A stretch of DNA of 64,000 nucleotides, from NCBI RefSeq assembly GCF_009754905.2, contig NZ_CP066775.1, positions 434,001 through 498,000 of the forward strand, written 5' to 3'. Shown piece by piece: positions 15,818 through 24,882 of this stretch. This DNA comes from Mucilaginibacter ginkgonis (GTDB lineage Bacteria; Bacteroidota; Bacteroidia; Sphingobacteriales; Sphingobacteriaceae). The translations under genes were made by a program, and so were the position numbers. The stretch's first letter is position 1; each line of letters starts with the position of its first letter. A model generated the notes under the pieces. The model saw nothing but the letters and a program-made list of their open reading frames with translations, had not been told where the DNA came from and ran no database searches.

Positions 15818-17035
15818 ATGGATGAAAATCAATTTCTGAACGAATTTTATAAAATGCTCGCCCCGGTGGATGCCTGGCAGGGTCAGGCCACCTCGATTAA
15901 GGCTATTTTCGAGGCGCGTTTAGCGCAGCATGGCATTACACAGAACCAAGCCGAAAAGCTGCTCAATATGCAAAAGCGTACGCTGGATGGCATACTGGAT
16001 GGCTCGGCCAAACGCATCGATGTGATCAACCTACTAAAACTGGGGCAGTTCCTGGGACTGGAAACTAATCACCTTATTAAACTATTCTTGAGCGATATGC
16101 CGGCGGATATGATCGGCGAATTAGAGGACGCCAAAAAGAAAGCATATATCCTGGCAAATTTTGATATTAAAAATCTCGCCAAAGCTGGCTTTCTGAAAAC
16201 TAAAACAGACTTTGAAGAAATAGAGCAGCGGATACTTAAATTTTTTGGCCTCCGTACCATATTCGATTATACGCAGCAACAGATCATACCGGCATTCAGT
16301 AAAACGAAAAAGAATGAAAGCGCTTTGATGCGCGAGTTTTGGGTGCGTTCAGCCTATGCCCATTTTGAGCGCCTGAAAAATCCGAACATTTATATCCGCA
16401 GCCAATTGGTTGACCTGCTCGGGAAAATACGCCCCTATACCATGAACGTGGCCAGCGGCTTGCGGATCGTTAGCCAGGCGCTCTATAATATTGGCGTAAC
16501 CGTTATTTACCAACAGCATTTGGATAATACCTCCGTTCGGGGCGCCACATTTGTGATTGAGGAAAAGCCCTGTATCGTACTCACTGACCTTAATAAAAAT
16601 TATGCAACGGTCTGGTTCGCATTGCTGCATGAGCTCCATCATGTTTTATACGACTATGATGAAATTCAGCAGAATATCTTTCACCTCACCGGAGAACCCG
16701 ATCTTTTCCTTTTGCAGGAAGATAAAGCAGATGAATTTGCGCGGAGCTATTTACTACCGGACGACCGTGCGAAGTTCATTTACAAATACATTAACAACCA
16801 GTTATTGGTCGGCAATTTTGCAAAAGAAAACCAAATACACGCCAGCTTTATCTACAATTTTTATTGTTGGGACATGAAGGCGGCAGGCAAAGGAGATTAT
16901 TGGGCTAAATTTAACAACCTTATCAGAAGCGCTGATCTTAAACTGGCGCTGAAAGACATCAACATCGATCCTTTCGATAAAGAACGCGTAGAAGACACCG
17001 TTTTATACCTAAAAGAAAATATTTTTAACATATAA
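15818..17035 (+). CDS. XRE-type HTH plus ImmA/IrrE metallopeptidase
   Basis: A 405-residue two-domain protein. Residues about 25-92 are a helix-turn-helix of XRE type (ITQNQAEKLLNMQKRTLDGILDG). Residues about 215-330 form an ImmA/IrrE peptidase with HELHH at 271-275 and a third metal ligand in ADEFA (Glu306). ImmA/IrrE proteases cleave repressors to switch on mobile elements or stress genes; here DNA binding and protease are in one chain. ATG 15818 is chosen over TTG 15809. It is divergent from the ABC-three-component operon across a 28-bp palindrome and is followed by the next gene after 2 bp, so it probably regulates both sides. Confidence 0.88.
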   Translation: MDENQFLNEFYKMLAPVDAWQGQATSIKAIFEARLAQHGITQNQAEKLLNMQKRTLDGILDGSAKRIDVINLLKLGQFLGLETNHLIKLFLSDMPADMIGELEDAKKKAYILANFDIKNLAKAGFLKTKTDFEEIEQRILKFFGLRTIFDYTQQQIIPAFSKTKKNESALMREFWVRSAYAHFERLKNPNIYIRSQLVDLLGKIRPYTMNVASGLRIVSQALYNIGVTVIYQQHLDNTSVRGATFVIEEKPCIVLTDLNKNYATVWFALLHELHHVLYDYDEIQQNIFHLTGEPDLFLLQEDKADEFARSYLLPDDRAKFIYKYINNQLLVGNFAKENQIHASFIYNFYCWDMKAAGKGDYWAKFNNLIRSADLKLALKDINIDPFDKERVEDTVLYLKENIFNI

Positions 17036-17037
17036 TC

Positions 17038-17538
17038 ATGGCTGAGAACGAAAAAGATAAAGACGAAGCAAAGAAAACCGCCAAACAATTGGCGGATGAA
17101 CAGGAAAAGTTAGAGATCCTGGCACGTGCCGGCCATGTAAAAGGCGAACAACTATTTGTCGGCACGACCGGTGATGTTGAGCGGGAGAACGAATTGCGCC
17201 AATTTGCTTTAGGTACGATTGAGGACCCGGAAAAGAAATTTGATGTCTATTATAAAGGAATTGGACGTTTGTTGCTCGCACACCTGCCAAAAGGCCTGCA
17301 AAACAAAGCCGCGCGTAATTACATTTACGAAGAAAAAAATACCTATTTGACCCGCGGCAAACGCATCAAAAAAGACGGCACCCGTGGCGCCGATGGCCGA
17401 ATGGGCTATATCGCCGACGCTGAAGAAATGCTCAAAGTGATTATGGACTGGATCATGGACAACGGCACCATGGTTGACCTATATAATAAGCTTCGGGAAC
17501 TTAATGTATCCAAAGGCTACGGAACAAGGCAATTTTAA
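17038..17538 (+). CDS. Hypothetical protein, 166 aa
   Basis: No family recognised. The first 25 residues are strongly charged (Lys/Glu/Asp-rich) and likely disordered or helical. The middle has LPKGLQNKAARNYIYEEKNTY, basic and helical, and a Gly/Lys-rich turn (KKDGTRGADGRMGYI) precedes a final helix pair. It lies 2 bp after the XRE-ImmA gene and 1 bp before the next start, so it is certainly part of that operon. Its size and position between regulator and effector would fit an adaptor or immunity role, but nothing in the sequence proves that. Confidence 0.6.
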   Translation: MAENEKDKDEAKKTAKQLADEQEKLEILARAGHVKGEQLFVGTTGDVERENELRQFALGTIEDPEKKFDVYYKGIGRLLLAHLPKGLQNKAARNYIYEEKNTYLTRGKRIKKDGTRGADGRMGYIADAEEMLKVIMDWIMDNGTMVDLYNKLRELNVSKGYGTRQF

Positions 17539-17539
17539 A

Positions 17540-19462
17540 ATGACGTTGTTGGACAGGGTGATTTTTTTCTCAAAAGAGGATTTAGCAGGTACGCCTATGC
17601 TTGAAAAGGCGGAAAAGCTTTTGGAAAAAAAGCATGACTTCGGACAACTCGATCTCAATGCGTTGCTGGAATTTCATCACATCCATCAGTACTTTGAGAA
17701 TGATAAATATCTTGATAGCTGGACTAGTTCGCAGCGAGCAGCCTACGCGGCTATCTTAAAAAATGCAATGACCGCCATTAGAAACTACATGCGGAATATG
17801 ATTCCAGCAAAAGTTATGGAAGAGGCCGCATTATTGGAGTACAATAACCAGGAAAATTTCTGGGAACTCATCCGTTATTTTGAATTATACAAAAGCATCG
17901 ATGATGCGCTTTTTTTTGCTATACTTAACGCTCATCCACACCATATACGATACATCCTGCCATTAAAGCAGATCGTCCAGCATTATAATTTAACTTTGAG
18001 GTCATTTTTGATGACTAGTGAAGAAAGCGCAGAGCTGCTACTTGCGCATTACGAACAAAAAAATACGACACCCAGCAATTATCACTTCCCTAAAAGCCTA
18101 ACAGATACCGACAAGCAGACTATCATTACTTCATATCTTAAATCCGACGATCCAAACTTAAACTACATTGAATTGGTCCGGAATTCAAAAAACCTGAAAC
18201 TGCCCCCTAAGATCTTGCTCAAAGCAAAACAGGCTGCTAATAAGATCAAAGAAGAAATACTGAACGAGGAAAATAGCATGAAAATGTCGGTGGGTGCAAC
18301 GCTTGATAAAAAACAAGCCGAACCAGTTACCTACAAAAATGAAGGTGGCGACACTCGCGTAACTTACGGGGGGCTATTCTTAGATTCGCTTAAGACCGAA
18401 CTTAAATTATTTGCCGTATTCAGCCAAATATTTCTTTACACCGACCAGGAAGGTCTCATTACCTTAGTAAATAAAGACACCGAAATGGATGTACTGGAGA
18501 AAATCGGTATGCAATCCAAAAATGAATATCATACCAGTTTTGTCTTTGCCAAAAAAGATATGCTTTCAATTGCACAACTTGGGATATTCGATCACTATTT
18601 GAAAGAGAAAGGGCGTTCGATAGAAAACTTGCTGCAAAATGTTATCAAGGATTTGTTCGTTGATCATTTCAAAGTAAATGAGTTGTCTTTTGCGATGCCT
18701 GACCCTAGTCTAAGTGCTATTGGCAAGATTAGGTTGCTTGCCCCTGAAATGGAATACTTACTCAAACAGTACAAGGATTTCGTAACTCATAAACAGATTG
18801 ATCACGAACTTTTGCAAATCGATTCCAACCCGGTATTTTTCAGTGAACTGCCTAGCTTATTGCCTAAAAAGTATATCTATTCATCGCATGAAAGCATCCG
18901 GGTGATTCAGTACCATTTCTACGATCAAAACAGCGTTTTTGCTATGCGCAAAAGATCCGAAAAGCCCATGACACTTTTTAAAAGATTAGAATCAGGAAAC
19001 TTGGGCAGGAGCGATTTTGAAGATTATCAACTCCCTTATTTAGACCAGGCGGTAGCTGCTGGCGACCTGCTTATCGACGACAATGGGTTCATCGGAATGG
19101 CTGACCCAATTAAAGTCATTATCGCTGGCAAACTCCGAAAAAACGGTACGATCAGTTACTGGCACTACGGGGAGGAATTTCGGATAGAGGTAGACCGTTT
19201 GATCGCAGAAGGCTTATTAACCACGTCCGATCAACTCTTTACAATAGATGAAACCAGTTACCTTAATTATTACCTCAACAAAAAGGAGTTCACGAATGGT
19301 AAAGATTTAAGGAACAAGTACCTCCACGGATCAAATATCAAGGACGAAAAACAGCAGGAAATTGATTACCTGTATTTCTTAAGAACATTTATCGTCATAC
19401 TGTTAAAACTAAAAGATGATCTGATCCTAAGCCAGCATCATTCCAAATTAACTGCAATCTGA
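17540..19462 (+). CDS. Unknown 640-aa protein with C-terminal HEPN-like RX4H motif
   Basis: No named family recognised over most of the length. Near the C-terminus, DLRNKYLHGSN (Arg591, His596) followed by a hydrophobic helix (FLRTFIVILLKL) fits the active site and last helix of HEPN ribonucleases (R-x4-6-H). The rest is mainly helical, with possible helical-repeat character at 60-190. ATG 17540 is used because it sits 1 bp after the previous stop; an in-frame ATG at 17504 would overlap that gene. Grouping with a GHKL ATPase and an AlbA_2-HEPN protein suggests an RNA-cleaving effector. HEPN assignment rests on the motif and its context only. Confidence 0.6.
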   Translation: MTLLDRVIFFSKEDLAGTPMLEKAEKLLEKKHDFGQLDLNALLEFHHIHQYFENDKYLDSWTSSQRAAYAAILKNAMTAIRNYMRNMIPAKVMEEAALLEYNNQENFWELIRYFELYKSIDDALFFAILNAHPHHIRYILPLKQIVQHYNLTLRSFLMTSEESAELLLAHYEQKNTTPSNYHFPKSLTDTDKQTIITSYLKSDDPNLNYIELVRNSKNLKLPPKILLKAKQAANKIKEEILNEENSMKMSVGATLDKKQAEPVTYKNEGGDTRVTYGGLFLDSLKTELKLFAVFSQIFLYTDQEGLITLVNKDTEMDVLEKIGMQSKNEYHTSFVFAKKDMLSIAQLGIFDHYLKEKGRSIENLLQNVIKDLFVDHFKVNELSFAMPDPSLSAIGKIRLLAPEMEYLLKQYKDFVTHKQIDHELLQIDSNPVFFSELPSLLPKKYIYSSHESIRVIQYHFYDQNSVFAMRKRSEKPMTLFKRLESGNLGRSDFEDYQLPYLDQAVAAGDLLIDDNGFIGMADPIKVIIAGKLRKNGTISYWHYGEEFRIEVDRLIAEGLLTTSDQLFTIDETSYLNYYLNKKEFTNGKDLRNKYLHGSNIKDEKQQEIDYLYFLRTFIVILLKLKDDLILSQHHSKLTAI

Positions 19463-19570
19463 ATCAGTCCCAAGATAACTACTGATCGATTGGGGATTCT
19501 CATAAATATAAAATAATATATACAAAAACTCATAAATTAGCCTGACCCTAAACACTTAATTATTTTACTT

Positions 19571-22500
19571 ATGGCAAAGGCCGGCATGTTTGCCAAATCC
19601 GAACACGAAGAACTGAACAGGATTACGTCGAAGTCCATTCTGGAGAAACTGATGAATATCCGGCAAAAGATCAACGTCGGATTCACTGCCCGAAGGCTGG
19701 TTTGGGAACTGATACAAAATGCAAAAGACAATGTCAGCCTTTGTAGCGAAAATGATGAAAAAGTCGATGTTCATATAGCAATAAGCGAAAACGAATTCAT
19801 CTTTTCACACAATAAAGGTTATTTTACCAGTGGGCATATTCGGGGACTGGTCAGAAAATATTCATCAGGGGACAAAGAGCGTGACACCGAGCAATTGGGC
19901 CAGGCCTACAAAACCACCGGCCGCTTCGGAACCGGATTCATGACCACACATTTACTATCAGAAAAAGTCAGGGTAGTCAGTACCTTCCAACACGAAGAAA
20001 CCGAATTGTTCCATCCTTGTAGTTTCTGGTTGGACAGGACGGGTAAGACCGAAGCTAAAATCGTCGAAGGCATGAAGCAGGCTTTCGACCAGGCGGAAGA
20101 AGCTATCCTAGATTCTGACGGAGTTGAACGGTCTGATATTGATTTAAAAACATCGTTTATTTACCCACTTACAGATCATACCAAACCTCTTGCTTATGTG
20201 GCCCTGGAAGAAGTTCAGAAAGGCATCGCTTATACGCTGATCAACGTTCCAGCCGTCAACTCACTAACGATAGATGAAGCGTTGGCCGGTGAAACCGTTT
20301 ATCAAATAGAACTTCATGAAACGATCACGATGGGCGAAAATAGTGCTATCATCTACAATCTGCTGATGGACGGTAAAAGGTCAAAACAGTATTTTTTGGC
20401 ATTTCAGAACCAACATGTACAGATCATCGTTCCAATATCTTACGATGGTCTCGACTATTTTATTCAAGCGCTTAGCGAGGACGTACCCAGGATACACCTC
20501 GATTTTCCGATGATCGGTACCGAAGACCTGCATTTGCCTTTCATTGTCAACAGTACGCTTTTTGAACCTACCGAGCCGAGGGATGGCATTAGTCTGATGG
20601 ACGACGAATATAATGAGTTCGCGCAACTGAACTGTTCCCTAATGCAACAAGCGGTTGGTTTATATAATGCCTTTTTAACTTATGCCGGTAACAATAACGA
20701 TTGGCATGATCTTTATCATTTGGCCAGGGTAAAATCCCCCGCAAAGCGTGACTGGATCGATCAAAGCTGGTTCAATACCAACGTTGTCGGCCCGATCAGA
20801 ACGACATTGCTCCACACGCCGATAGTCGATGTATTTACTGGCGAGAGGATGGCGATCTGGGATGACTTTGATGAACCACTGGTATTCTTTCCCAGTGCGA
20901 ATAAAGCTTCCTTAAGAAATGATATCTGGAACTTGGCAAAAAAACTTTATCCCGGATCAGTACCTGCCGAAGATCACGGTGATCAATGGTACGAAGTTAT
21001 CTGGTCGGATTGCTATCAGTTAACAATTTCAACTTTATCCGGAGATATTCAAGAAGCAGAAAATTTAAAAAACCTCGACGCATTGCTCCAGGATAGTAAA
21101 TCGACCGGAGTTGACTTTTTAAATGAATATTATAAGTTATTGAATATAGAGGGGGGGCATATCAACGAAATTGTGGCCGACAAATTCGCCGTAATACCAA
21201 ACCAGCTCGGAGAATTTAAAATTAAATCTGAACTTTCCGTAGACAAAGGCATCGATGAAGAATTGAAAAATGCCTGCGCGTTGATTTCAAACGACCCCAG
21301 ATCCTATTTGATTCATCAACGGGCGGGAACTGGAGAGGGTATTAAGTACACCCCAAAAACACAGGATGCTATCGTAACGGAAATCAATACACATATCAAA
21401 GAGAGTAATGATAAAAGTGCGGTTTCTGCAGTATGTGATTACTTAGCCTCTTTGTTGCCCAAGGAAAATATCCCGGAACGCAGGCTTTTGATATTTGACT
21501 TCTCCCAGCGAGTGTATCCAGAAGATTTTCGACAAAAAAGGCTTTTGGAAAACTATAACGCAAAAATATGGGAAGAGTCAGATAAAAAATCGCTATCCTA
21601 CATCGTCAGCAAAATTGGCGATAAAAAATCAGTGGCCAGCATGTGGCAAAGCCTGGAGTTCGAAAACAAAAAAGAAGCGCTCAACTGGTTGAATAACCTG
21701 GTCAGCTTTTTAGTAAAAAATGGTTTTGAAAACAACATTAACCGGGAAAAGAGTCCAATACTTCCGAATCAGAACGGAACATTTCGTACCAAAGACGATC
21801 TGTTCCTAGACGCGGGCGATATCGACGAAATACTCAAAGACATCGCTGCCGACTTGGGTTATGACTTCCGGGAGGAATTGCTGGATACCGCGATTTATCT
21901 GGTCTTACCGGAAAACCGAACTTACAACATCGCAGATGTCGCTGAAAAAATAACTGCTTGCCTGAAGCCCATGTTAAGAGACGTTGATAAAAGAAAGAAA
22001 TATAAAGAGACTTTGAAAAATTTTTATGTCTGGATGAATGACAACCGGGAAAAGGCGGCCAAGTATTTCCCTGACCTGCACGAGAAACGCTTTTTGTTCC
22101 TGGAAGATGATGACATCTCCCTAAACATTAAAAAAGCGGTAGAGATTGACGAACTGATGGAAGAACACGGGATAGAGAACATTGAAGATCTTCGCAGACA
22201 ACTGACAAGGCTTAAAGAAATTGGTAGAGAAGCACCTCCTTCCAACGAAGTTCCTGAAAAGGTAAACCTTACCCAGGAAATAATGGCAAGTCTCGGTATC
22301 ACCTCCCAAGCCGAATTTGAGGCGGCCTTTAAAGACCCCTGGGTGCAAGCGCGATTTTATCATACGTCAAATCCTACCGTTAGCAGTTACGCGTACGCAC
22401 AACGGCTGATCGAACGAGCGAGGGAAAACATCAAGGCGTACCTTCGGGGCCACCCTGATTATGATTGCACTGATCTTGAAGAAACCGCGACCACGGTGCT

Positions 22501-22717
22501 GGGGGGGATCCTGAAGAACGGTGTGCCGATCGATATTGTGACGAGGCCTTCAGACAATGGCGAAGTGATCTTTTATTATTCTTCAGAAAAAGATACGCTG
22601 GACACCGATAGCGTCGAGTTATGGGTAGACAATGGCCTGACTGACCCACATATCCTCACACTGGGAAGGATTTTAAAAAGTACAGGTATCAATCGCATCC
22701 CTATTAATATGAATTGA
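19571..22717 (+). CDS. Sacsin/HSP90-like GHKL ATPase, 1048 aa
   Basis: A large protein whose first 250 residues form a GHKL ATP-binding domain of the sacsin/HSP90 type: LVWELIQNAKDN carries the N-box (E..N), FSHNKGYFT stands where the G1 loop sits, and GRFGTGFMTTH is the G2 lid. A middle of about 600 residues is not assigned, and a charged helical segment (about 860-900) precedes a C-terminal domain with YAQRLIERARENIKAYL. Such stand-alone ATPases occur in several anti-phage loci, where they probably act as sensors or remodelers. It follows the HEPN-motif gene by 108 bp and precedes the AlbA_2 gene by 4 bp. Confidence 0.78.
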   Translation: MAKAGMFAKSEHEELNRITSKSILEKLMNIRQKINVGFTARRLVWELIQNAKDNVSLCSENDEKVDVHIAISENEFIFSHNKGYFTSGHIRGLVRKYSSGDKERDTEQLGQAYKTTGRFGTGFMTTHLLSEKVRVVSTFQHEETELFHPCSFWLDRTGKTEAKIVEGMKQAFDQAEEAILDSDGVERSDIDLKTSFIYPLTDHTKPLAYVALEEVQKGIAYTLINVPAVNSLTIDEALAGETVYQIELHETITMGENSAIIYNLLMDGKRSKQYFLAFQNQHVQIIVPISYDGLDYFIQALSEDVPRIHLDFPMIGTEDLHLPFIVNSTLFEPTEPRDGISLMDDEYNEFAQLNCSLMQQAVGLYNAFLTYAGNNNDWHDLYHLARVKSPAKRDWIDQSWFNTNVVGPIRTTLLHTPIVDVFTGERMAIWDDFDEPLVFFPSANKASLRNDIWNLAKKLYPGSVPAEDHGDQWYEVIWSDCYQLTISTLSGDIQEAENLKNLDALLQDSKSTGVDFLNEYYKLLNIEGGHINEIVADKFAVIPNQLGEFKIKSELSVDKGIDEELKNACALISNDPRSYLIHQRAGTGEGIKYTPKTQDAIVTEINTHIKESNDKSAVSAVCDYLASLLPKENIPERRLLIFDFSQRVYPEDFRQKRLLENYNAKIWEESDKKSLSYIVSKIGDKKSVASMWQSLEFENKKEALNWLNNLVSFLVKNGFENNINREKSPILPNQNGTFRTKDDLFLDAGDIDEILKDIAADLGYDFREELLDTAIYLVLPENRTYNIADVAEKITACLKPMLRDVDKRKKYKETLKNFYVWMNDNREKAAKYFPDLHEKRFLFLEDDDISLNIKKAVEIDELMEEHGIENIEDLRRQLTRLKEIGREAPPSNEVPEKVNLTQEIMASLGITSQAEFEAAFKDPWVQARFYHTSNPTVSSYAYAQRLIERARENIKAYLRGHPDYDCTDLEETATTVLGGILKNGVPIDIVTRPSDNGEVIFYYSSEKDTLDTDSVELWVDNGLTDPHILTLGRILKSTGINRIPINMN

Positions 22718-22721
22718 ACTA

Positions 22722-23795
22722 ATGGATCTACAAACTCAGGTTTCTTCAGTCATTCTTCAGCCCGAGAATGATTCACTGGAATACAAGGCAGTCCTGCCAC
22801 CTTCGAAGACGATCGCGCAGGTCATTTGCGCCTTTGCCAATACCAACGGCGGCCTGCTCATCCTGGGCGTTTCCGAGATCGGCGGCCTCAAGATCGCCGG
22901 GTTAAGCGAAGACTTCCGAGCAACCTCCATGACCCATAAAGCGATCGACCTATTGTCGCCCAAACCCATTGTGGATTATGGCTACGTACAGCTGCATGGG
23001 AAAAAGTTGTTTGCCATCAGCGTTGCTAAATCGCAAGTTCAAGTGTCCGTTGAGAACAAGGTATATGTCCGGACAAACGGAAGGCTCCAACTGCTCGATC
23101 CGCCAGCCCAAATATTTCAACCCGCAGGTTACGCCAGGATCTCAGCCATCAACGCTGATCTCGAAGCATTAAAAGCCAGGACGACCGACTCCAAGTTCAA
23201 ACTGATCGAACACTATCAAAGTGTCTTAAAGATGGTCGATAGCCTGAAGCAACTTCTTTATCCGCAAAGTCCGGCCGTATTTACAACCGTAAAAGAAGGC
23301 AAAGTACTGGCCAGAATACTGTTTTCGTCCATGGTGGACAATTTTGAAACCTATCTTTCGGACATCTTATTTGAGATCTATCTGGCTAAACCCGATACCC
23401 TGAAATCCGAGCAAATGGTTAAAGTCGAAGATGTACTGAACTGCGCGGACATCCAAGAATTCATTACCTTTTGGGCAAAGCAAAAGATTGGTAAACTACA
23501 GAAAGGAAGCGTGAAAGGTTTTATAGCGGAAAACAAGCAGATCAAAGACCTTGACGTCGTCACCACTGTCATCCAGGACGAGATTGAAAAGATCCTGCAG
23601 ATACGGCACTTATATGCCCATCGCAACGGTATTGTCGACGATAAATTTTTAAAATTCTTCCCGGCCATATATATTTATGGAACTGAGCATCAAATGTCCA
23701 TTGACGAAATATTAGATAAGATCATTTACCTAACAGACATCGTAGATCAGATCGATAAGGCAACTATCCTCAAATATAATTTGTCAATTGTTTAG
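22722..23795 (+). CDS. AlbA_2 (Schlafen-like) protein with C-terminal HEPN domain
   Basis: A 357-residue protein. Residues about 12-130 form an AlbA_2/Schlafen domain: ENDSLEYKAVLPPS, then IAQVICAFANTNGGLLILGV, the signature of this putative nucleic-acid-binding or ATP-binding fold. The C-terminal part (about 180-345) resembles a RiboL-PSP/MAE-type HEPN domain: IRHLYAHRNGIVDDKFL gives Arg295 and His300 of the R-x4-H active site. HEPN domains are mostly RNases that act in abortive infection and toxin systems. It is the last gene of the rightward operon, 4 bp after the GHKL ATPase, and is followed by about 350 bp without a gene. Confidence 0.8.
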   Translation: MDLQTQVSSVILQPENDSLEYKAVLPPSKTIAQVICAFANTNGGLLILGVSEIGGLKIAGLSEDFRATSMTHKAIDLLSPKPIVDYGYVQLHGKKLFAISVAKSQVQVSVENKVYVRTNGRLQLLDPPAQIFQPAGYARISAINADLEALKARTTDSKFKLIEHYQSVLKMVDSLKQLLYPQSPAVFTTVKEGKVLARILFSSMVDNFETYLSDILFEIYLAKPDTLKSEQMVKVEDVLNCADIQEFITFWAKQKIGKLQKGSVKGFIAENKQIKDLDVVTTVIQDEIEKILQIRHLYAHRNGIVDDKFLKFFPAIYIYGTEHQMSIDEILDKIIYLTDIVDQIDKATILKYNLSIV

Positions 23796-24106
23796 CAATT
23801 TAGCATAAGAAGCGGTGCTCACGGCAATTAACTCACCTGAACAATTTCCTATCTTAACCTTGAAACCGGCGAAACTACCTTTTCGCAAGTTTAACGTTTC
23901 TTTTTATTCTGTAAGCAGTATTTTGAACTAGCGGCAACACTTCACCGGCTTTTGAACGAGTGATGGGAATTAGAGTTTTATTTTGTCAAACTTACGCAAG
24001 TTGTTACAAAATGTAAAAGCTCGATTATCTGGCAATTAGACAGCGAAGCAAATTAGTTCGTTTTTCAACAATAGATAACTATTTATTATCTACAGTTCGT
24101 ATAGCA

Positions 24107-24126
24107 CTAATATGGTACTATATTAG
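24107..24126. promoter_or_regulatory. Palindrome in the gene-free stretch 23796-24145
   Basis: The 350 bp after the AlbA_2-HEPN gene hold no gene. Near the right end CTAATAT (24107-24113) and ATATTAG (24120-24126) form a 7-bp inverted repeat with a 6-bp spacer, 20 bp before the start of the small Cys-rich gene. This is operator-like in position and form. Nothing else in the stretch was recognised. Confidence 0.5.
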
Positions 24127-24145
24127 CGTTGCAAAAATTTTAGGT

Positions 24146-24343
24146 ATGAATTGGAGAGACCCGATCCCTAATGAATGGGAAATCAAAATGCTCTATGACC
24201 GCTTTCCTGAAGGATGCGGTAAAGGTTGTCACTGTGTTCATCCGGCTGATGATTGCGGCTGTGATGACTGTGAATTCCGGCACGCTTATAAAAACCTAAG
24301 AAGCAAAATGCTAAAGCGATTTTTCCTTGTAAGGTTAAATTAA
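24146..24343 (+). CDS. Small Cys-rich protein, 65 aa
   Basis: A 65-residue protein with six Cys and two His clustered in residues 24-45 (CGKGCHCVHPADD, then CGCDDC and FRH), probably a metal-binding knuckle. The C-terminus is basic. No family is recognised. A palindrome lies directly upstream, and an XRE repressor gene converges on it. The compact metal-binding cluster and the operator-like repeat speak for a real gene, though 65 codons is short. Confidence 0.5.
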   Translation: MNWRDPIPNEWEIKMLYDRFPEGCGKGCHCVHPADDCGCDDCEFRHAYKNLRSKMLKRFFLVRLN

Positions 24344-24397
24344 AATAAGCCGCTCTTTGTAACGCTGATAAAGCGCGAAGGAAACGGCACATATATT

Positions 24398-24622
24398 TTA
24401 AAAATCCATCAATTCTTTATAAGAAACATCTAACCCCTTAGCTAATTCAGCAATAGTTTTTAAGGAGATGTTAATCTCACCCCGCTCATACTTCCCTATA
24501 TCGCTCCAGTCGATATTACAGTTGGTAGCAAGCTTACGGAGCGAAAGCTTTTTTTGCTTTCGTATCGATGCGAGATGAGCACCGAATTCTTTAAGTATAT
24601 CCTGATAGGTTTGCTCCGACAT
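24398..24622 (-). CDS. XRE-family HTH regulator, 74 aa
   Basis: A single XRE/Cro helix-turn-helix domain: FGAHLASIRKQKKLSLRKLA (helices 1-2), then SDIGKYERGEINIS (recognition helix and turn) and LAKGLDVSYKELMDF. It closely resembles the 78-residue regulator at 28637-28873, ending in the same LAKGL-V--KEL--F pattern. An imperfect palindrome 40 bp upstream of its start is a likely autoregulatory site. Its convergent neighbour is the Cys-rich gene. Confidence 0.88.
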   Translation of the reverse strand: MSEQTYQDILKEFGAHLASIRKQKKLSLRKLATNCNIDWSDIGKYERGEINISLKTIAELAKGLDVSYKELMDF

Positions 24623-24661
24623 GCCCTGATTAACAGGGTGAAAAATGCTTTTTTGCCGAAG

Positions 24662-24692
24662 GAAAATAGTGGGTATTTAACCCCACATTTTC
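24662..24692. promoter_or_regulatory. Imperfect palindrome upstream of XRE gene (24622)
   Basis: GAAAATAGTGGG (24662-24673) and CCCACATTTTC (24682-24692) form an inverted repeat with one unpaired base in the left arm, about 40 bp upstream of the leftward XRE gene start. It is the expected place for autorepression by that protein. The rest of the gap up to 24882 holds no recognisable gene. Confidence 0.5.
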
Positions 24693-24882
24693 TATATTCG
24701 CAAACCATTAATATATTTCTGATCGTATATCAGTTAATCTGTAGAACCAAAGTTAACCTGATGACCTGTGCGAAAATTCAAATCTGATAGCCAATATTAC
24801 TGGGGACTTGGCCTTTTATTATTATGGTTATTGGTATATTGGTTTACGACGAACAAATAATCGTCAGTCTTATGCGTGGGTA

